From contig OY253682.1 of the NCBI GenBank assembly GCA_958009085.1, positions 124,001 through 188,000 on the forward strand: DNA of 64,000 nt. Direction: 5' to 3'. Made by a program: the position numbers and the translations under genes. Numbering within the stretch: the first letter of the stretch is position 1; every line of letters starts with the position of its first letter. Source of the DNA: Protoeuglena noctilucae. Lineage: Eukaryota; Chlorophyta; Pedinophyceae; Marsupiomonadales; Marsupiomonadaceae. Under the pieces are notes generated by a model. It saw nothing but the letters and a program-made list of their open reading frames with translations. It was not told where the DNA came from and searched no databases. Below are positions 47,101-57,952 of this stretch, piece by piece.

Positions 47101-50100
47101 TACCCCCCCTCCCCACCACTCGTCTCCCCACCCTCCCCACTCTTCCCACCCCTCCCGACCCTCCCCACCATCCCCACCCCTCACCCCCTTCCCCACCCTT
47201 CCCATCCCCCCAACCCCTCACGCACCCTCCCCACCTTCTTCATCCCTCACCCTCCCGACCCCTCCCCACCCCCCCCCCCAACCCCTCATGCACCCTCCCC
47301 ACCCCCCCAGACGGCCGGCAAGGACGGCCTGGTGCACCTCTACGCCCGCTGCCGCGACGGATTCCGACTCATAGACACCGTGGATGCCCACGAGGGCCCC
47401 GTGACTGCCGTGCGTTTCCTGGGGAACGGCACCTTAGCGACATGTGGTGCGGACGGGCGGCTTTGCGTGTGGGGTTTGCCGGGGTGCGAGGGCCGCGGTC
47501 GGCTGGAGCTGCTGGGGCTGGAGAGGACGGAGGATGGCACGGCACTGTTCGACGTGGCGGGGGAGCCGAGCGGGCAGTACGCTCTGACGGGTGAGGGGGG
47601 TGGTGGGGTGGGGTTGTGGTGGAGTGGGGTGGCCATGAAGTGAGGTGGTGGAGTGAAGTGGGCAGTACGCGCTCACGGGTGAGGATGGGTGGAGAGGAAT
47701 GAGGTGGTGGGTGGTGGAGTGGGGTTGAGGTGTAGTGGAGATGCATGGCACGTTGCAGGGTCGCATCGTTACGCATCACTCCTGCTAAGCACCTACCTAT
47801 CCCATTCCCTCCATCCACTTGTCACTCCCCCACCCGCAGTGGGCCGCGCGTGCGTGCTGGGCGTGTGGGACGTGGGGGGTGCAGGCCCTGTGGGGGAACA
47901 CGACTTGGAGGAAGCAGGGGGGTGGCCCCTGCAAGTGCGGTGCGACCCGGGGGGTGTCGTGGCAGTCACGGCACATGCAGACGGGCGCGTCTGCGTGACT
48001 GACTCTGCGTCAGGGCAAGCGCTGGCCGTGGGGCGGGCGCATGGGGATGTGGCGGCGGCAGTGGCGGTGACGGCGGGCGGGGGCAGGGTGGTGTCCGGGG
48101 GGGCGGACGGGGTCGTGGCGGTGTGGCGGCTGCCAGAGGTGAGGGGCGGTGGGTGGGTGGTGGGGTGCGTTGGGCTGGTGGGGTAGGGTGGTGGGGTAAT
48201 GGGTAATTGGGTGGTTGTTTGGGCTGCTGCGTTGCAGATTTGCGGTTGTGTTGAGGATGGTGGATTATCAATGAAGTCCTCTTGCTCCGCCTCTCTGCCC
48301 CAGGCGGTCGCCCGGCTGAGCTGGGAGCGGTCGCGAGCGGCGGGCCCAGGGCCGCTCACAGCAGCCGAGGAGGTGCAAGTGTCGATCGACATGGTGGGAG
48401 GCATCCAGGCGTTGGTTGATACGGGGGTGGGGAGAGATGGTGCTGCGGGGCAGCGGGGGAGGGAGGTGGGAGAGGGGGAGGCGGAGGGCGGGCGTGTGGC
48501 TAAGCAAGCGAGGGGGCAGGGCGACGCGGACGTTCACTCGAGCGCGGGGGTGGCCCGGTGGGCAGAGGTGCGTGGAGTGGGGCGTGGTGGTGGTGGTGGT
48601 GGTGTGTGGGGCACTGACGTTTGGCATGGCAAGCGGGGGTGTCGCTGTTAGGGCACCGTCGTTGTGTTACCAGTGCTGTGTGGATGGGAGCGGAGAGCAC
48701 GGGACGACCTTTGACAGGCAAACCCCCGCCCCCGCCTGCCCCCGCAGTCCCTCCGCGACACGCCCCGACTGGCGCCTGACGTCAGTCAGGGTAAACCCCT
48801 CCAGGTCGTCTCCGTGGATTTCTCCGCGGCGCTGTCCGCGGCAGACGCAGAGATGGGCGACGGAGCATTACCTGAGAACATCTCAGCTATCGCCACCCAC
48901 TCAGCCCCAACTGACCCCACGCCAGTAGCGCTGGCACTGACGACCACGCTCGACACCAACGCATTGTCACAGTCGCATTCTGACGCACGGGAACGTGTGT
49001 CCGTGACCCTGTCTGTCGCTGACCAGCGCCCGGCTGAGATCTCGGGCAATGAGGTGGGGGCTGGGAGCCGGGAGGGTGCGGGTGCGGGTGAGGGTGAGGG
49101 TGACAGCAGGGGTGGCAGTGAGGGTGGGCGAGGGGATGGGCTGCAGGCGTCTGGGAGTGTGGGTCGAGGTGGATGGGAGGGGGTGGATGGGGCGGTGGTG
49201 GAGAGCCTGGGTGTGACGTTGGCTGGAGGGGAAGGGCTGCGAGAGAGGGAAGAGGAGGGGCGTGGGGAGATTGTGAGAGAGGGAGAGGGTGTGAGGGAAG
49301 GAGAGGGTGCAGAGGAGGGTGGGATTGAGATGGGTGGGGGTTCGTTGATGAAAACGATACGAGGGGGTATGGGTATGGGCGGCCTGGGCTCCTTTGCAAT
49401 GGGGGCAGTGGCAGATGGGGCGGCAGTGGGCGGGGGTGCGAGTGCCGAGGGCGACGGTGGTGGGCTGGAAAGGGGGAAGGACACGGGTCTGTCAGATACA
49501 ACGGAAGCGGCGGGTGCGGGTGGCAGTGCGGGTGGGGGTGCGGGTGCGGGTGCGCATGCAAGTGCGTTGGGGCAGGGCAGTGGCAGTGCCTTGGAAAGAG
49601 GTCATCGCCGGGATTCGATGCCTGGCAGTCCCGGCGCCGAGGACGACGACGATTGGTCGATGGAAGACGCATCCACCGAAAGACACAGCGGCTTGACCAA
49701 CTCCGCCATCACCGCTGCCGGCCGTGCCACCCCTATGTCCGGCGAGGGGTCCTATCTAGACGAAACGTCCCACGCGACCGGACAGTCATCGCCCGCGGGC
49801 GCTCCCGCGACTGACTACGCAACTGGCAGTGACACTGACGGGGACAGCGGGGTGCCCGCGCCCACCCCGAGCCCCGACCCCGTCGTCGCATCCCATCAGC
49901 ACCACCATTTGAGGGGCAACCATGCCCGCGCCGCGCTGGCCGCGTCCTCGCTCGCGTTGCAGCATATCGAGGACATCTCTGCGTCGGGGGTTGACGGGGC
50001 GACGGGGCAGGGCGTGAACAGCGGTGCATGGCTGGGTGCGGATGTCACGTGGGGTGGGGTGGGGGCAAGCAGCAGGTCCAGCCTCTCGCAGCAGTTCCGG

Positions 50101-53100
50101 AGCCGGCGGTCGGGAGCGGGGAGGGAGTGGGATCTGGCGGCGGCGAGCGCGGGGAAGGGGGAGGTGGGGGGCGAGGGGCGAGGGGCGGGTGCCAAGGGGA
50201 CAGGCAAGGCGGGGCTTGCCCATTTGAAATCCAGGGTAGCTGAGGCGTCGCGGGCGATCCTAGCGCGGCGGCCGGCGAGCGCGGGTGCGGGGGGAATGGC
50301 TGGGGCGGGAATGGGTGGCAAGGAGAGTGGGCTTGGCGTTGCAAGGGATGACGAGGACGCGCCGCCGGAGCCGGAAGTCTCCGTCTGGAGCCCCCACACG
50401 AGCGTTTCTGGCAACAGTGCTCTGCACGAGTCAGGGCCCGGTGCTGGCGGTGGTGTTGACGCGAGTGCAGGGTCGATATCCACTGGGCCATACAACACAG
50501 TCGGTCCGGCGCCTTCGGTGTGGCCGACGCATGCGGGAATCGACTCGGTTGCGAGCTCTGCCGCAGCGGGGTACCTCCCGGTGTTTCCTGCGCCACGCGT
50601 AGGGCCGGGCGAAACGCCAGTGGCGCACGCCAGAGGGGTGCTGGGGATGCAGAAGCTCAGGGACGGGCGGGTGCGGCTCAGCGGTGGCCGGCCGGGGCGT
50701 GGGGCGGGGGATGAGGGCGGGGTGGCTGGGAAGGGCGAGGGCGGGGCAGGGGGCGAGGATGGCGCTGAGCAGGGGTCTACAGAGCAGGGGCCAGGCCTTG
50801 TGGGGTCTGCGGCGGGGCAGTCGGTGCCCGCGCAGGTGTCCGCGCGTCTGGCGGCGCTGGACACTGACGCCACTGGGCGGGCGGTGCGGGGTGACAGCAT
50901 TGTCAGTGGTGATGGCGGTGGTGGGGGTGGGGTGGCGACCGGGGCAGTGCTTGCTGGGGTGTCCTCGGCCCCCCCCACCGTGGCTGCGACGCCGGGGCTG
51001 GGGTGGGAGGAGAGCGGGGTGGATGGCGGGCATGCTGCGACGGTGGGTGACTCTGTGGATGGGGGGGTGCCACCAGGACCAACGCCGAGTGTTGACCCGA
51101 CGTTCAACTGGAGCGCCCCGCGCCGCGAGGCGAGCGACGCGCGTTCGAGTCTCGAGGAGGCCTCCATGGCGCGCGGAATCGGGTGGAGCAATCGGTCGAG
51201 CGCGGACGGTGGCGCGGAGGCGGGGGCGGATGTGGCCGGGTCGGCATTTGCATCGCCCCGCAGCCAGACGGGCAGCCGCGGCGACGCCCGTGAGGCCATG
51301 GACGTTGGGGAAGCGAGCGTGGGGGAGGTGTCGTTTCAGGACATGGCCGGGCGCGGGGGTGGGCTGGACGAGGGTGGTGCGGGGGGTGGGGTGTTGTCGG
51401 GCGCCGCGAGCGTGGGTCAGCGGAGCTCAGCTGCGGAGGAAAGCGACGGGGGAGAGGAGGCGGCGCCGTCGCGACACGGCAGTCGTTTCTTCAAAGCGCT
51501 TAACACCCTCGCGCTGAGGACCAGGCGGGCGCTGGGGGGCAGGCGGGCGGGGGGCGAGAAGCAGGCAGGGGCGGGGGCGGGGGTGGGTGGGAATGGGGGT
51601 GGTAAGGGAGGTTCTGAAAGCGCAGCGGTGCCCCGCAAGACCTCCGCGCACGAGAGCAGCGCGACTGGGCCGGGCGGCGCGGGGGTGCTGGGCCGGCGGG
51701 TGGCGCATGAGCGGGGGCGTCACGGGTCGGGTGACCTGGCCCTTGTGATGGGGTCCGGTGGGTCACTGGCGACCGTCTCGCGGTCTCCGGGATCGGTCGC
51801 GTCGACGGTATCCGCGTCGCTACCCTCCGCTGTGTTCCGGAGCGGCGGGGTGGGTCCCGGGCCGGTGCGCAAAACCAAGGCACGGCCGGTGGGGCCCTCA
51901 GTGCAAAGCCCCGGTGAAACCGGGGCCGCGGCACGCAAGGTATCCGCGGGGGACGCACAGAGCGCCGCGCCGCTGGGTCCCGCGGAGTCGATGAGTGAAG
52001 GGGAGGAGGCTGGGGGCGGGGCGGGGGGCGCGGGAGGGTCCGGCAAAGTGCGACGGAGGTCGGGGTCCGGGACGGCGGTGCCGGTGCAGAGTTTCATGCA
52101 GCGATTGCTGTTCGGGGAATTGCCAGATTCCGAGGATCGGGGAGGCAGCGGGGACGGCGGGGAGGAGGGCAAGGCTGCAGGGGTGGCAGCGGGGGTGGCG
52201 GTGGCAGCGGGGGCGGTGGGTGCGGGCGCGGGCGCGGTGCCGGGGCCAGCAAGCGGAGTGGCGAACGCGGCTGTTAATGAGCGCGGGCGCCCCCGCTCCG
52301 CTCCCGCGGTGCCACCCCGCCTGCCGCGGCCGCCCTCGCCCCTCCGCCGGTCCCAGCCCACAGCGGCGACCATCCCCGAAGAGGCTGAGGCTGAGGTGGA
52401 TGTGGAGGGAACGCCGCACAGCGCATTGGAGCTGTCCACCAGCAGCATGCGGACGGGGGAGCTGGTGGCGGGGGCGGAGGGTGCGCTGGACACCCCCCCT
52501 GGTTTGGCGATGCGTGATCTGGCACCCACGCTGCGAGCGGCGGTGGGGGCGATGGACCGTGCCCTTCAGCTGCCCGCGGGGGCGTGGGGGTCGCCGGGGC
52601 GGCCGGGCGCGGCGACGCTGGCGGGGCTGCTGCAGGTGGTGGGGGAGAGGGCGGGGTTGCTGCGGGCGCGGGTGGTGGGGGGCGGGCGGGAGGGGTGGCG
52701 TGGGGTGGGGTGGAGGAGCACGGAGGAAGGTGAGGGGCAGCGATGGGGTGTTGTTTGGGATCACCATCGGGGTCTTCATGCGTTATCATCATCTTAGATG
52801 ATGATAAGCAATGAGTAGTACTTACTACATCTCAGTATAACTGTCTGTGCGCTGCCAACCCCCACCACCACCCATCCCCACGCCCCACCCCACTCCACCA
52901 CTCCCACTCACCCACCCACCCCCGCACCCCATCGCATTGCAGAGGAAGACGCCTCGCCCTCCCCCGCCCGCTGGGGCATCTGGACGTCTCTGTTCGGGTC
53001 AGGCAGAGTGGAGGCTGCCACGCCAGAACCCGACAAGACGCGGCTGCCTTCCTTCTCAGATGGCATCGTGGGGGAGGCAGGTGAGATGGGGATATTTGGG

Positions 53101-56100
53101 AATATATACATAGAGATCAGTAGATAGTAATACTAGTAATACTATTGATGGCATCGTGGGGGAGGCTGGTGAGAAGGGAACTGATAGGGACTGAACGATA
53201 GTAGTAGCATTGCTATATTGTAATGGAATGCACCCCACCGCAATTACCCACACCCACTTCACTCCCACCACCTCTACCCACTCCCCTTCTCCCTCCCCGC
53301 AGGCTCCCCTCAAGGCCCAGACACCGACTCTGCCCCGAGCGCATCCCACAGCCCATCACCCACCGCCGCACACCGCCAAAGCCCCACCCATGCCGACGGC
53401 GACACTCACAGCGACACCCAGGACCCCCCGTCTCCGTCATCCCCGATCGATTTATTCGTGGATGTACCCTCCCGACTGGATATGGTCAGTTTCTGGCGGG
53501 GGCGGGAGGAGGGAGAGGGTGCTGGGGAGGGTGCGAGCGGTGGGGCGTGGTTGCGGGGGCAGGGTGAGGGAGCGGAGGGGAGCGGGGAGAGGGAGCTGGG
53601 GGACAACGAGGGCGGGGGTGAGAGGGGAGCAAAGGGGGCGGTTGGCGGGACGGGCGAGGGGGGGCACGGCAGTGGGAGGGAGGGAGAGAGCGAGAGGGGC
53701 GGTGCGATGTGGCAGGGTGGCGATGGGAGGGGCGGGGCGAGGGGCGTGGACAGGCGTGGTGGCGCGGAGGGCGTGGCGATGGCGCTGTGGCGGAGCGGGG
53801 TGCTGGCGGCGGCGCCTGGGACGGAGGCGTGGGCGGTAGCAGTGAGCGCGGTAGAGGCGGCGATGGGAGGGACATCTGAGGACGGCGGGGCTGGGGTTGC
53901 CCTGCCTCTGAGCACCCAGGTTATGCCCCAGAGCCCCCAGAGTCGGGCGGGTGGGGCTGGGGTGGGCGGGGCTGGGGTTGGTGGGGTGGGGGTGGGGTCA
54001 GGTGAAGGTGAGGGAGGGGGGTGGGTGGTGGGGGGTGCGTGGTTGTAATGGTTGTATTGATTGTGATCGTTGCTGTCACTAAAAGTGTTTGCTTTCCTTG
54101 ACATTGCAGGCTGTGGTGATGGTGCTGGGTTGGAGTCGACTGTTGGCAGCAGCTCTGGGGGCGGGGATGGGGATGGGGAGGGCTTGCGAACGGCAGCCGA
54201 TGGGAGCGGAAGGGATGGGAGGGAGACGGGTGTTGTGGACAGTGGGAGCGAGGGATTGGGAGAGGAGAGGAGTTTGGGAGGGCAGTTGGGTGGTGACAGG
54301 ACAGGCGCAACGGAGGGGGTTGCTGGGACTCATGACGACGTTGCTGGGACTCATGACGACGTGGGTAGGGTTGGTGAGGGGTCAACCTGTGAGGGTGCCA
54401 ATGAGGGTGCTGATAAGGGTGGCAGTGGGGGCGGCAAAGGGGATAGCAGTGGGGGTGATGGTGGGGATGGCAATGAGGGTGGCAGTGGGGGTGGCAGTGA
54501 GGGTGCCGATAAGGGCATTGGTGGGGGTGCCAATGAGGGGCTCGTGGATGGTGCCCGTAAGGGTGACGTGGGGTCCAGCACAGGCCCAACGGAAGGGCCG
54601 GCGTCGAGAGAAGCAGAAACATTTGCTGACCACCCCCCTGGTCCTAGCCACTCCCCTGCATCCAACCACCAACCTGCACCCAGCCACCCCTCCGGCCCTA
54701 GCCACCCCTCTGGTGCTAGCCACCCAACCTCACCTGGCCACACCCCTGCACTCAATCACCCACCCTCACCTGCCCCTGCCCCTGCCTCCTCGTCACGATC
54801 TGCGTCTGAGGCGTCGTGGGCTGAGAGCGATGTGCATGGGGACCCATGCCAGGAGATGGGGACGGCATTGGGGATAGAAACCGGGGTGGAGGTGCCTTGG
54901 GAGGGGGCGGGGATGGGTGGTGGTGGGGGTGCGGTGGAGGGCAGGGTGGGGGTGGTGGGCGAGGGTGGGGAGACTGGGAGTGGCAGTGGTGGTGCTGAGG
55001 GCGGGGTGGAGATGGGTGGGGAGGCGGGAGGCGGTGAGGGTGTCAGTGCAGCAGTGGCGACCGTGGAGGTGGCTCCAGAGGAACAGGCGCCAGTGGGGTC
55101 GCAGGGAGAGGTGCATGAAACCTCGACCAAAGCCGCGCCAGACGTGCCATGTGACTGCGCAGTGGCTGGGACGTCGGTTGCAGCGGCGTCGCACCAGCCC
55201 CCATCGACAGCCCCGGCCCCGGACGCCCCGAAGGGGGAGGCCTTGCTCACTGGGGTCGAAACCTTGACGTCGTCCCCTGGCGAGGCGTCCCCGGGGATCG
55301 AACCCTTAACGTCTCCGTCCACGCACCGTGCCGACCCTCCCACGGGGGCACCTGAAGAGCCCAGGACAGTCTCCATGGCTCCTGCAGCCCCGCTGGTCCC
55401 TGACGGTGGCTCAGACCGGCAGTCCAACGCTGCTGGGGTGCACTCGGAGGGTGCAGGGGTTGAGGGAGCAGTGACGGGGGCAGTGGCAGGGGCGGTGGCA
55501 GGGGCGGTGGCTGGGCATGATACTGGGGCAGGGTTGGAGGCGGCAGCTGGGTCGGAAAGGGGGGTGTTGGTAGCGGAGGGGGACTCCGGCCATGGCGACG
55601 ACGTGCATGGGGGGGTGGGTGGCGAGGGAGGGGCGGGGAGCGAGGGGTGGGAGGAGGTGGCGGATGAGACGGCAGTGGGTGAGGAGAGCGGCAGTGAGGG
55701 GGCGGAGGAGGTGGTGGATGAGACAGGGGTGGGGAGTGAGGGGAGCGAGGGCGGTGGGGCGGATGAAGTGGCGTCGGGGGACGGCGGTTGGGTGGTGGAT
55801 GGCGAGGGGAACGACGAGGACGCTGTGAGCGACGTGGAGAGTCAAGAGGAGGGTGGGGACGATGGTGCGGGTGTAGCAAGCTCATCAATTGCAGAGGAGG
55901 GGGCGTGCGAGGTGGAGGTGGAGGTAGAGGGTGGGGCGCGGGGCGCTGGAGATGGGGGGTCGCAGGCGAGGGTGGGGGTCGATGAGAGGGCAGGGACATC
56001 CCCGTCGTCCGCGGCTGACGTCGCGGCGGGCTTAGCCGGGCGCGAGGTGCGTCGTTTGGAGTCTCACGCGTTCGACATGGACACGAGCGACGACGAGGCG

Positions 56101-56166
56101 CCGTCAAGTAGTGCCATGACGCGGGGTGCCAGTGAGGTGGAGGCGGCGGGCGTGGGGGGTGCGTAA
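44118..56166 (+). CDS. MABP1/WDR62-like WD40 scaffold protein, very large
   Basis: Fifteen exons: 44118-44230, 44332-44519, 44719-44755, 44901-45035, 45229-45383, 45593-45846, 45982-46562, 46757-46931, 47311-47590, 47840-48138, 48304-48567, 48748-52729, 52943-53080, 53303-54001, 54110-56166. Together they encode 3,118 residues. The first roughly 800 form WD40 propellers whose order and wording match MABP1/WDR62, which in animals scaffold JNK signalling at spindle poles. Matching blocks: LTAHSAGCVALHP, VAFSSDGRHLAAG, ACGCAGGVVRLFRANTLQYL followed by LPRP, TCAADGTLRLWE and VSGGADGVVAVWRLPE. The remaining roughly 2,300 residues are Gly/Ala/Ser/Glu-rich and disordered. A helical DLAPTLRAAVGAMDRALQL near residue 2090 resembles the C-terminal helix of the family. 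Two introns use GC donors (44520 and 44756). The gene ends in TAA; a TGA follows 22 codons later. Confidence 0.88.
45470..45592. repeat. CCACC/GTACCACCC microsatellite-like intron tract
   Basis: Irregular GTACCACCCC and CACCACCACC units fill the intron before the acceptor at 45592. Confidence 0.7.
47572..47690. repeat. Duplicated exon end plus donor in the WD40 gene
   Basis: The exon end GGGCAGTACGCTCTGACGG followed by GTGAGG (47572) recurs 88 bp downstream at 47660 as GGGCAGTACGCGCTCACGG plus GTGAGG. Confidence 0.9.
52783..52807. repeat. Perfect 25-nt palindrome in intron
   Basis: Two perfectly complementary 12-nt arms (TTATCATCATCT and AGATGATGATAA) flank a single T. It lies 53 bp after the donor of the intron between exons 12 and 13 of the WD40 gene. 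Confidence 0.85.
53059..53176. repeat. Duplicated exon end plus donor in the WD40 gene
   Basis: GATGGCATCGTGGGGGAGGC followed by a GTGAGA donor occurs at 53059 (true exon 13 end) and again at 53147, 88 bp on, with one substitution. Confidence 0.9.
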
Positions 56167-56530
56167 AATTGGGTTTGTGTGGAGGGCATGAGAGGCGAAC
56201 ATGCGATGGATGATTGCCGGAACCTTGTCCCGTGACGTGCACCGTGCACTGTATGTTGTTTCCTACCCTCGTGTGTGTGATCACGTATCAGCAAGGACCG
56301 TTTGAAAGGATGTAGGGCGTACGCTGCCAGTGCAGCGCTGCAGTGCCGCTCGCGGTGGCGTAAAGGAGGCGCGCCGGCAGTGGGAAGGAAGGAAGGGAGG
56401 GAGGTAGTCTATGCGCGAGTGAGCAAGCAAAGCCAGTCGACAGTTGAGACCGGGTGACTATCAGACAGGGCAGAACGGACGCCTGCGAGTCGGTGCGCAG
56501 CCGAATGCACGGCCCGGCGCGATTAGAACG
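56167..56530. other. Shared 3' region of convergent WD40 and NFU genes
   Basis: Only 364 bp separate the two stop codons, so the 3' UTRs may overlap. If UAA is sense, the WD40 frame would extend to TGA at 56233-56235. Confidence 0.5.
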
Positions 56531-57674
56531 TCACACCAACTGCACGGCGCCGATGCCGGGGATCTTCTCGCGGAGCTTCTGGCTGACGGCGACACGCACG
56601 GTCATGACCTGGGCGGCTGGGCCCGTAATCTGGATCTTGACGATAGGGCCGTCGATCGAGACGAGCTTGAGCTCCCCGCCGCCCGTCCCCACGAGGTACG
56701 GCCGGATCTCGTCCAGCGTCCGCTCCACGTTCTGCGTGTTGCCAGCGGAGCAGACGTCATTGGACACGTATACGCCTCCGCGCGCAGCCACAACCTCAAC
56801 ATCAACATCTATAAGTCATTTTGATGCCCGCGCGGCGCGCGCCTCGCCTCGTCCGTTAACTCCAGGCCCTCCAGCTCCGGCTCCACTTGCTGCACCTCCA
56901 GGATCTCAGGGATGCGCTCCATCAGCTTCCGCTCGATGCCCATACGCATCGTCACCGTACTCGACGGGCAAGACCCGCACGCGCCCTGCAGCTGCAGCTT
57001 GACCACTGCAGGAGGGGCGGATGCGGGGCGCGTCGCGTTGTCCGCCCTCGCCGCGAAGCAGGCGGCCCTCGCGGCAGGGGCCCAAGCTCACCCAAGCCGT
57101 CAATCTCTATCAGCTCCACGTTCCCGCCGTCGGCCATCAGATACGGGCGGACCTCGTCCAAAACCAGCTCCACGTTCTCCTCCGTCAGCTCCAGCGTCTC
57201 GCCCTCCACCAGCGCCCGGCACGCGGGAGGTCCTGCGAGGCAGAGGAATTGCATTCGCTCGATGACGGACGGGACAAGGCCCAAGGCGGCTCAGCCGCCG
57301 GCGCGAGGCTCCGAGACGACCGGACCAGCAAAACATAACGCAAGGGCGCCGCGGGGGACGCGCCAGGGCTTACAGCGAAGCGGACGTAAGGACAGGACGA
57401 CGTGGATATTGGAAGTATCGCACGCGCGCAGGGCGGGGTCTCGTAACGAGCGCTCTCCGGGCGGGGGGACAAGGAGCCAGGGATAGCGTCCGGACACGGG
57501 CGCAGGTCCCGTCCAGAACTCGCCTCGACGAACGACCCTCTGTAGATGCCGGTGATGCGCCCTTTGCGGCGAAGGGAGGAGGCGGAGGGGCGCCCGGACC
57601 CTGGGCGTACCTGCCCATCCTCGGGCGACGAGCGCGGGCGCGGCGCGGACGCACGCGCAGGCGACGTTAGCCAT
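56531..57674 (-). CDS. Plastid-type NFU iron-sulfur cluster scaffold
   Basis: NFU proteins carry Fe-S clusters to plastid targets such as photosystem I. Firm exons are 57232-57092, 57005-56848 and 56731-56531, ending in TGA. The first NifU-like domain reads [20 protein letters not shown], then [20 protein letters not shown] with the cluster-binding CxxC, then [14 protein letters not shown] second, Cys-less copy follows: [39 protein letters not shown] and [11 protein letters not shown]. This two-domain layout with a degenerate second copy is that of plant NFU1-3. A transit-peptide-like exon ([20 protein letters not shown]) starts at 57674 and ends before GTACGC; one linking exon upstream of 57232 is unresolved. 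The intron after 56848 has a GC donor (GCGAGG), required to join LELTDE to NVERTLDE. Confidence 0.9.
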
Positions 57675-57952
57675 ATCCTCCCAATCACGGAGCTCTCAAA
57701 GGAATCGACTGGGTATGGACGGAGAAACGGATCCCTCGATGCCCAGGACACGCACAGCTGTCGGACGGATATGTTGTTCGCAACTGTCGGCTCAAGAGGT
57801 GCCGCACGCGGGGAAGGCGAGAAACCCTGTTCCGACAAGAGGTGTTGCTGGCGCACGGCGCCACATTCCTCGCGCGCTGCGTTATCTGGGGATGCCTGAT
57901 GCAAGAAGGACTCGACAGGCCAGCCGGGGCAGCGGATTTCAGTGCAAGCACC
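57675..57952. promoter_or_regulatory. Candidate bidirectional promoter (NFU / PIP30 homologue)
   Basis: The proposed start codons of two divergent genes are 278 bp apart, so their promoters must overlap. No TATA box was seen. Confidence 0.4.

Noticed and set aside
44118-48567. WDR90/POC16 identity for the WD40 gene
   Set aside because: The order of blocks, especially the CGC-x-G-VRLF...LPRP stretch, fits MABP1/WDR62 better.
49896-51299. 467-residue minus-strand open frame
   Set aside because: It is a shadow of the giant GC-rich exon of the WD40 gene, with no motifs or splice context of its own.
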